This document shows positions 56,993-64,000 of a stretch of DNA of 64,000 nucleotides, piece after piece (position 1 is the first letter of the stretch; each line of letters opens with the position of its first letter). The DNA comes from Platycnemis pennipes (lineage: Eukaryota > Arthropoda > Insecta > Odonata > Platycnemididae). The DNA lies in contig OW121852.1 in assembly GCA_933228895.1 (NCBI GenBank), positions 132,489,544 through 132,553,543 of the forward strand. Reading direction: 5' to 3'. Made by a program: the position numbers and the translations under genes. The notes below the pieces were generated by a model that saw only the letters and a program-made list of their open reading frames with translations, did not search any database and was not told where the DNA came from.

Positions 56993-57513
56993 AGGGCCGT
57001 TTACCATATATTTTTTTGCCGAATCTGATAGAGTTTGTCAAATAAAAAGACCCGTATTTTTCCGTTTTTTGATCCGTCAAATATTTCTCGAGTTATAGGC
57101 GGCGAAAAACTGACGTTTTTAACCCTTTCGGAAAAGTGGGTGTGGTGCAAACTCTGACATATATCGACTTCGTCCAATCACAACTGAGCCCGCGAAGCTA
57201 CTTCGCCCTATCACTAAGGGGGGGGCACAGCTGACTCCGCCAATAGGAGCGATTGCGACAGGATCTGTGCGATCAGACCGAGAACCCCCCTCCACTCCCT
57301 TCCCCTAAAAGCAGTCAAGGACGTGAGGAAAATGACGTCAATGTTATCACAGCTGCTTTCTCGATGGGCGTCACCTTTTACATATTTTAATTTTTGATTT
57401 ATGAGTGAATGGTTGTGGTTAGAAGATTAATTTTTTCACTAAAATTCTTTTTTCGTTTCCATCTAACGATTACGTGTACAAAATTGCGATTTTGGTTCCG
57501 AGTAAACGCCCCC
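56993..57513 (+). mobile_element. Repeat F copy 4
   Basis: Starts AGGGCCGTTTACCATATA, ends GAGTAAACGCCCCC. It lacks ~10 bp of the C-rich tract seen in other copies. It is nested within the arms of K. Confidence 0.85.
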
Positions 57514-57582
57514 ATTTCCTCATGCAAGCGTTTGTACAAGAAATTGTACAAAAATTTTATCGTGCAAAGCGGCTTTGACACA

Positions 57583-58261
57583 CGGTGTTAGATTTTCTTT
57601 CGATTGTTTTTGACTAGGTTGTACCTCTATACTCCAATAAGAAATATTGTCCACGTAAGGTTGTAATTTATTGAAGAGGAATAACTGATTTAGGTTCTTT
57701 TGGCTTTGAAACTCATCTACTCTCAAGTTTCTTTTATTATTCCTCCAAACTTGTCAAACTTCCATTGTGTTCATGTACTCGTGATGGAATTCGGTCTCCC
57801 TCTAAAGTCCCTTGATCCTCTCGTGCTGTGCTGGGTTGATGATTGATATATCCTCCTTATCCTTGCGCTTGAAGCTGCCTGTCCCTTGTTGAATCCATAT
57901 CGTTTACCTGATTTAATTTTATTTTTAAATTGTAACTCTCTCACGGTAAAAATATTTTTAATGGCCTGTGATCCGTTGTGAGAATCTTTGATGTTATTAA
58001 TCCCGGAAAGAGACGTCATCCACTCTTTCGAAAAAGTTCGCGGAATCGTTTCCCCTGGATTCACAATTTGACCTTTACGAACGAGTTAGCAGCGTAGAGG
58101 GCTGTTACATAATGAGATCCTTTGCCTTTTCTTTTATTAATTAAAAATAAAGAAGAGAAGTCAACTATAAAAATGTCGCCCGCTTCCCGAAATCGATACA
58201 CCGGCTCATTCCCCGTCTTAGCATCTTACGATGGCCGTAAACCGTTTGAGAACCGTAGTAA
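57583..58261. other. Unassigned interval
   Basis: No gene recognised. Frames at 57771-58064 and 58122-58331 lack motifs in their first parts; the latter runs into the LINE RT fragment that follows. Confidence 0.4.
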
Positions 58262-58500
58262 GTTAAGACATTTTGCAGACGACGCGGTAGAGTACATGGG
58301 TGTATCAAAAGAACAAGATAGGGAACCATAGGAGCAAGGATTTAGGTGCAGTGCAAAAGTGTTGCGACGATCGAAAGTTAGACCTTAACCCAAAAAGTGT
58401 GTAGCTATTAATTTTTGGAAGAGGAATAATTCGTTAGAGCGATCGTATGCGATAAGTGAAACGAAAGTTGAAATTGTTGCATCCGTAAGGTACTTACTGT
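58262..58500 (+). mobile_element. LINE B fragment B9 with RT catalytic FADD
   Basis: Starts RHFADDAVEYMGVSKEQD, holding the RT catalytic motif C as FADD, and continues after frameshifts as CCDDRKLDLNPK, FWKRNNSLERSYAISETKVE and ASVRYL. This overlaps the start of B2 (CDKWQLDLNLKK, FNFWKRNNSIERSYKIS), so it is the only B copy that extends into the palm. It is truncated on both sides. Confidence 0.8.
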
Positions 58501-58999
58501 CGGAGCAGAAATTATGTGCACTCGAGTTTGAATGCAAATAACAAATTAACAGCTAAGCCTAAGAAAACTAATCACACCGTAATTTTTCATATTCGATTCT
58601 GCGTCATTATATATCAGACTTAAATTTTTAAAACGCAATTTCATATGTATTACAACAGTTGTAACGTAAAAAGTGCCGGTTTTAGACGGTGTTTGAGCGA
58701 AGCGCCGACTTTGATGACTCATAAATCAATAATAATACGTTCAATTACAACCCAAGTTCGGATAATGATAGATGTATATGTTATCCATGCATTCTGTAAG
58801 TTTCCAATGCATATATTTAATAGAAGAAATGTTGTTATCAATTTTATGAAAGGTTAGCATTTAAAACTGGGATGTGGTAGAATTTCGTTCTTGGTCGCGT
58901 TATTATCCACATGTCCTGAACGTATCCAACATGTATTTTTCTAATATTTCTATTAGCTCCCTCGGAAAGGCAGCACTGCATGGCTTTAACCACGCCAGT
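58501..58999. other. Unassigned interval
   Basis: No gene or repeat recognised. Confidence 0.4.
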
Positions 59000-59516
59000 C
59001 GCCGAATATGATATAGTTTGTAAAATAAAAAGACCCGTATTTTTCAGTTTTTTTGATCCGTCAATTATTTCTCGAGTTATAGGCGGCGAGAAACTGATGT
59101 TTTTAACCCTTTCGGAAAAGTGGGCGTGGTGCAGCCTCTGACGTATATCGACTTCGTCCAATCACAACTGAGCCCTGGAAGCTACTTTGCCTCATTGCTA
59201 AGGGGGGGGGGGGGACACACAGCTGACTTTGCCAATAGGAGCAGTTGCGACATCATCTGTGCAAGCAGACATTCCTAGAACCTCCCTCCACTCCCTTACC
59301 TTCCCATAAGAGCAGTCAAGAACGGGAGGAAAGTGACGTCAATGTTATCAAAGCAGCTTTTTAGGTGGGCATCACCTTTTGCTTATTTTAATTTTTTATT
59401 TATGAGGGAATGGTTGTGGTTAGAAGATTGATTTTTTTTCTCTAAAATTCATTTTTCGTTTCCATCTAACGATTTCGTGTACAAAATTGCTACTTCGGTT
59501 CCGAGTAAACGCCCCC
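59000..59516 (+). mobile_element. Repeat F copy 5, left end missing
   Basis: Begins inside F (GCCGAATATGATATAGTTTG) and runs to GAGTAAACGCCCCC. A run of 14 G at about 59203-59216 replaces the shorter G tract of other copies. Confidence 0.83.
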
Positions 59517-61140
59517 ATTCATTGCACAGGATGGAATCTCTTGATCAAGTGGATGGATAAGTGTATATTTCCTGGGGATGTTCAATTTTATGACTTGCTC
59601 TCGTTTCATGAACCATATTTTGAATGATTAAGTTCTGATAGTTACTCAAAAGTTAAAATTGTGGCCTAGATATGGAGAATGTGCTTCGAAGTTGCTAAAT
59701 ATTGATTTCAGTGATGGAAGGCTAAACGGCATAAGTAAATCACGAGTAGTTGCGAGCAGCCATGTCCAACAGGATCCAAGGTGGTTAAATCATTGCGTTT
59801 ACGACTACTAAGTCTTCCTTTCCAACTTTTCCCCGCTACTTTCCATATGCTTCGGCCCGTTCCTCAGGCGTTCGTCCGGCGCGGCGCTTGCGTTCGTCAC
59901 CTCCATCCTGCTTTGGTCAAAGTATTCCCCTCCAGTCGAGAATTTACGCGCCCGTCGTTAATTATTAAAATCCCCCATGTTCCCTTGCTCGAGGGTAAAG
60001 GAGCCTTTTGCTTCAAGTATTTAATGCTCCGTCTGCCAACGTCCTCTCTCACCTCCTCTGCGGCATAATCCGGGATTCCTTGCAAATTGCGTGGAAAAAG
60101 GCCATAGTCAGGGGCCTTGTTGGTTGCGGGACCCAGGGACGGAGGGTGGGACTCGATTTAAAAAAAATGTATGGGGGTGCTAAAGGATAGCGTCACTGGA
60201 GATGGTGCCCCGACATTTCTCAATTTGATTCGAAAGGTAAGCCACGGTTTTGTCGAGAAAAATTGCTGAGAGATACTGCTGAAAACATTCTCCAACATAC
60301 TAACACAGTGAAGACAACGTTACATTTCATAATTGATGTCAGTAGCCGTATCCGAGAACCAGGTATGCTTCGGTAAAGCATTCTTTGTGATGATGTATTG
60401 CTGACGAACAGTGAAGCATGCTTGGGAAATAATACTTCATATTCGGACAGTAAGGAGCGACGTTAAGCAGAAGTGGCAACATAAACAACCACTAGGTAGT
60501 ATGAAATACGATAGAGGGCAACATCTATCAAATGTTTAGATTGGAACAGAAAGAGCGATTATATGTATATTAACCTTTTCATTGATATGTATATTAATAA
60601 TTATGCAAATGTAACATACTGAGTTAAAAATAGATGCTACACACATTTGTTCGTAGCCAACGGCTCCGCCATCTTTTGTTGTTCTCGTCAACAATGCTTC
60701 GAAGCCTTTAACAATGGAAGCGTGCTTCTGTGCTTTGGCTTCGTAGCATGCTTCTCCCAGAGTGCTTCGCGTTCGGACATACTTCGGGTGTTTCCGACGG
60801 TACCCCCCTCCACTTCCAAGCAAGCATTCAAGTATGCTTAGCGCCAGAAGCACACGTTTCGGACAGGGCTAATGACTTGGTTGCTAGAGACCTTAAAGAT
60901 ATTAGTTTAAATATATTACAAGATATCAGTATTAAAAGTCCACAGAGTTAAGATAACAGAAATAAACTGCACCACATAGAGTTTCAAACATTCTTTCTTT
61001 CCCCACAACATTCGTGACATAACAGCCTCAAGACTCTCACACCATGGTGCCTTCTAAAAATAAATTTATTCCAAAACGAAAAAAATGGCTCACATTGAAT
61101 TAATGCGATAAATGAAAGAAAGAAACAGATTTTTTAGGAG
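59517..61140. other. Unassigned interval with a GCTTC-rich repeat-like stretch
   Basis: From about 60350 to 60870, variants of GAAGCATGCTT, GCTTCG and TTCGGACA recur on both strands, and GTCCGAAACGTGTGCTTC at the right end mirrors TCCGAGAACCAGGTATGCTTC at the left. It is probably a decayed inverted-repeat element. No gene is supported elsewhere. Confidence 0.4.
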
Positions 61141-61244
61141 GATCTTATGGAGCTAGGTCTCTCTGTCCACGAGGTTGTGGCGAGAATCTATCTCGTATAG
61201 GATATATCCTCGTGGACCTGGAAGGGCAATTCCTTCTTATTTGT

Positions 61245-61410
61245 GCCATCCTTAAAAGGCGAATGAGAATGAATACATTCCAAAGATCCTCCTAAAATTG
61301 CTTTTGGTACTGGAGTCCCGGGTATCGTGCATCGACCGGGCAAACCAGAGGTCCGTGGTTCGATACCAGGAAAATAGTTTCCTCTGGGGCAATTTTCAAC
61401 ACGTTTGCTA
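61245..61410 (+). repeat. SINE-like repeat N, direct copy
   Basis: Contains TCCTCCTAAAATTGCTTTTG, then AGGTCCGTGGTTCGATACCA with B box GGTTCGATACC, matching the inverted copy at 44800-44960 over ~150 bp. Just upstream, GTCCACGAGG/CCTCGTGGAC (61165-61174 and 61208-61217) form a 10-bp stem. Confidence 0.65.
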
Positions 61411-61925
61411 CGGATAACGTCAACGTAAAATATTAAAGATGGAAACAAGATTTGATACTTATATTTTAATAAATATCTGAGAAATTGCGTCTTATCCGTG
61501 GCCGTATTCATTATATGGGAAGTCAATGACCTTTCGAAATCACCTTCTAAATCCGGGTGAAGTTCTGGCTTGAAGTGTTGGGCGACGGAGGTTGTACTTC
61601 GCGTTCTCAGTCATTATTCCCGCTACAGCGCCCCTTCCAACAACATCTTCCCTCACCCCGAGGAGTCCCTCGTCTCACCTCACTCTCTTCTTTCGCCCCC
61701 CTCCTCCCAAGCCCTACCTGCTTCACGCCATTCACCGTGAGCACTCCGGGGCATGAATTAACGAGGGCTGCACTTGTGATTCTGACTTCGCGACGAGCAC
61801 ACTTACTCCGTCCTCCTCCTCAACACAACTTGTCATTTCTTTTCTTCCCCGAGAGTTGGCTGGTCTCCGAGAATAGTGGACGCTGGCCGTTCTCCAAAAA
61901 ATGAAACGCAGACCCATCATTTCGC

Positions 61926-63148
61926 TGTAAAGAGCGTATCTGATTTTTAAGGTAGAATAGCGATCTGAATTTCAGATGCAACATTTTTAAGACAGTGTAT
62001 GTTGAAATTCAGCACTAATATCTTGTCTAAAAATAAGGCAGGCGAAGGACTGAAAATCAGACCAGGTTGGACTTATTTGAAGATACGCTCATGCTGAATT
62101 TAAGACAGCCCTAGTCTGCTAATAATGCGGGTTGCTACTGAAATTCAAGCCAACTTTGAGGGTCTGCCTTATTTTAAGACAGGTACAGGACTGAAAATAG
62201 GACCAGTTGGGACTTATTTTAACATAGGCCCATGCTGAATTTAAGACCAGGGCTGTCTTAAATTCAGCATGGGTCTATCCTAAAATAAGTCGTACGTAAC
62301 AATGCGGGTTGCTATTTAAATTAAAGCCTGCTTTTTATGGGATGTCTACTTATAAATACATATTTAAACACTTCACACTAACACAAACCAAAACCCTAAC
62401 GTTTTATATTTCCACTCGAGGATACTGTTTTACTGACTAAATTTTTCTATAGAGCAAACGCAAGTCATAGAATTTCCATTGAAAAAGATTTCAGGACTGA
62501 AATGGGAACACATTAAAAATAACTTCGAAAGAATTTATGAAAATTTGTATTTTTATTGGAAAAAAGTAATCCACAAAAATTCTTCGATACCAAAGATATG
62601 TGCCAGTATCTACAAACCAAGGTAGGAACTGTCACTTGACGAGGGCGACTAATTTTTAGTTCTTACAACCCTGCCACGTAGACAAAATAAGGAAGATTAG
62701 TCTCAGGATACGTCACTCAGGCACAACTGGCTCCCTTCTGCAAACAAACGAAGTATCAACGCCACATTCTCACACCATTAATTCATCGCACGAAACAAAT
62801 TTCACCAACTTCCAATAAAATTTGACTAGACTTCGAATTTTACTTATTTACACTTCGTAATCCTTGTTGAAATCCATCTCCCTGGTTACGCTCCGCCCAT
62901 CAGTCTCTGCTATTGGCAGGTTAGCTCCAATTGCGGAGCCAACCAAGGCCTGCTTCTTTTCAGCCCGGGTGATCTGAATTTTAGGTCACAACCATTTTAT
63001 TTTCAATATGCAGTTGTTATGTTCTTAAAATAAGACGGAGGTGTGTCTGATTTTCACGCATGTTGAGTCTTAAATTTAGACCACTACCTTAAAATCAGAC
63101 AGCGTTTAAATTCAGATCGCACTGAAAATCAGATAAACTTTTTACAGT
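61926..63148. mobile_element. Terminal-inverted element M with iterated subterminal motifs
   Basis: The left end CTGTAAAGAGCGTATCTGAT and the right end, read inverted, CTGTAAAAAGTTTATCTGAT match, and both continue with GCGATCTGAATTT after a few bases. The first ~360 and last ~190 bp are filled with short variants of CTGAATTTAAGAC, CTTATTTTAAGAC and CTGAAAATCAGA on both strands. The middle has no long frame. The pattern suits clustered transposase-binding sites of a DNA transposon. Superfamily and target site duplication are unresolved. Confidence 0.65.
62211..62291. repeat. Palindrome inside element M
   Basis: Perfect 19-bp arms CCCATGCTGAATTTAAGAC and complement (62229-62247 and 62255-62273) around CAGGGCT, extending with mismatches to GACTTATTTTA / TAAAATAAGTC at the outer edges. 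Confidence 0.9.
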
Positions 63149-64000
63149 GTTGTTAGAATTGATAGTTGAAGACTGTGCCATCGGATGCCTGATGTGATGT
63201 GATTTCATCGCTGTGTTCACTGAGGGAAGAGTTCACCAGTCGGGGGAAAAGGTCACGGTTTTGTATCTCGTCATGGGAAGGAGATAAGATCTGTACAAGA
63301 AAGGCCTCTCAATTAGGAGAAGTAAGGAATGGAGTAGATGCAAGGAGTTCAGGAGGGAGACAAGAGTCGCGAAACGGAAGCTCCTCCTCTGGGGAGTTGT
63401 CATCACAATTCCTTGGATATCACTCCCTCAAATCCCGTGGCCTAATTGTTCAGTCATTTTAAAAATGCAGGCTTTAACATCCTCCTATCTGACAGAGTTT
63501 TTATTTCTCATCGGGTCAAATTTAGCTGCAAATGACCGCATTCAACACTCCGTGATGAGTATTTCGAGATATCACAATGGTTTGCACCCATTCATGTAAC
63601 TTCCCACAAAGCCTTTTTTCATATTACGAAGTGAATGGCGGAAAATCATTTCAGCTCTTGATTTCGAGCCGTAATGGGGGACATCCGCTATTTGTTATAA
63701 CTCTTTGAATGCGAAGTTTATTAGCTAAAATGTCCTTGGCGAAAATTTTGTTAAAGAATTAAGTTGCGTAACAAAGATATTACTCTTTGAAAATTGTACT
63801 TTATCGGCAGCTTAAAAACACGACGTCATCGCGTGACGTCACGGCACGGTATCACTATGGGCGTTGTTTATCTGTTTATGCGTGGAGGTAAATTGTTAAA
63901 TGAATACTTGGCGATAATTATGTATTTATCTCATTTGTTTAATGTAATAAACGATTGTATTTCGATTTTTTATTTACGTTGTATGGATGGTAACGAGCAA
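63149..64000. other. Unassigned interval
   Basis: No gene supported; an 87-codon Ser/Arg-rich frame (63199-63462) has no motif. GACGTCATCGCGTGACGTCAC near 63820-63842 contains two CRE-like TGACGTCA-type words in inverted context, which may be chance. Confidence 0.35.

Larger units (their letters stand above)
56367..57573 (+). mobile_element. Repeat K with ~50-bp inverted ends and nested insertions
   Basis: The left end GCCGCTTTACACGATACAA through TTCTTGTACAAACGCATGA is the inverse of the right end GCAAGCGTTTGTACAAGAAA through TATCGTGCAAAGCGGC (57525-57573). A second start, GCCGCTTTACACGGTACAG, occurs at 56517. Between the ends lie an F fragment, a LINE B fragment and a full F copy. The first bases resemble those of repeat J (GGCCGTTTTACACGG). 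Confidence 0.7.

Noticed and set aside
63815..63846. CRE-type regulatory element pair
   Set aside because: Short TGACGTCA-type palindromes can occur by chance and no gene is adjacent in the window.

Overview
The window looks like intergenic, repeat-dominated DNA from an arthropod, most likely an insect. Every coding trace with a recognisable relative belongs to a transposable element, and the mixture points that way: CR1/Jockey-type and RTE-like LINEs, Penelope-like elements (PLEs), a mariner, and non-autonomous elements in TTAA sites. I found no intact host gene, rRNA, CRISPR array or credible functional tRNA. The host assignment is inference from repeat content, not from a marker gene.

Layout. 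(1) 0.2-4 kb: fragments of two related LINE families, A and B, in + orientation. They share a 3' end that can fold into a CCTGC...GCAGG hairpin followed by a (TGTAGA)-type tail. A 5'-truncated RTE-like copy (family C) follows at 4.1 kb, bracketed by a 12-bp target site duplication. (2) 5-15 kb: three copies of a ~733-bp TTAA-flanked MITE (D), two copies of a ~940-bp relative (E), one of which carries a complex LINE insertion, plus PLE termini with hammerhead-like motifs. (3) 16-31 kb: more A, B and C copies, including the best-preserved reverse transcriptase (RT) reading frame (27188-28339), a remnant of an unrecognised coding sequence (22.6-23.3 kb) and two repeats called F and G. (4) 32-38 kb: a PLE with RT C-terminus, GIY-YIG region and 3' hammerhead-like motif, then a decayed mariner inserted in repeat J. 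(5) 38-50 kb: A, B and C copies, a 465-bp MITE with perfect 23-bp inverted repeats (I1) and a longer relative (I2), tRNA-like SINE heads, and a GC-rich block ending in a TATA box with no intact gene behind it. An RTE-like copy is nested in a LINE B copy at 48.6-49.4 kb. (6) 50-64 kb: a third LINE type, an inverted LINE endonuclease segment, a full-length E element, a nested K/F/B stack, and a 1.2-kb terminal-inverted element (M) packed with short iterated motifs.

How it works together. The autonomous LINEs, PLE and mariner would have supplied enzymes. Non-autonomous families D, E, F, H, I, J, K and M carry only termini and depend on transposases that are not in the window. Nesting gives relative ages: C after B at 48.6 kb, LINE A after E at 14.5 kb, mariner after J at 37 kb. 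Almost all recognisable reading frames carry stops, frameshifts or deletions, so the window is largely a fossil record.
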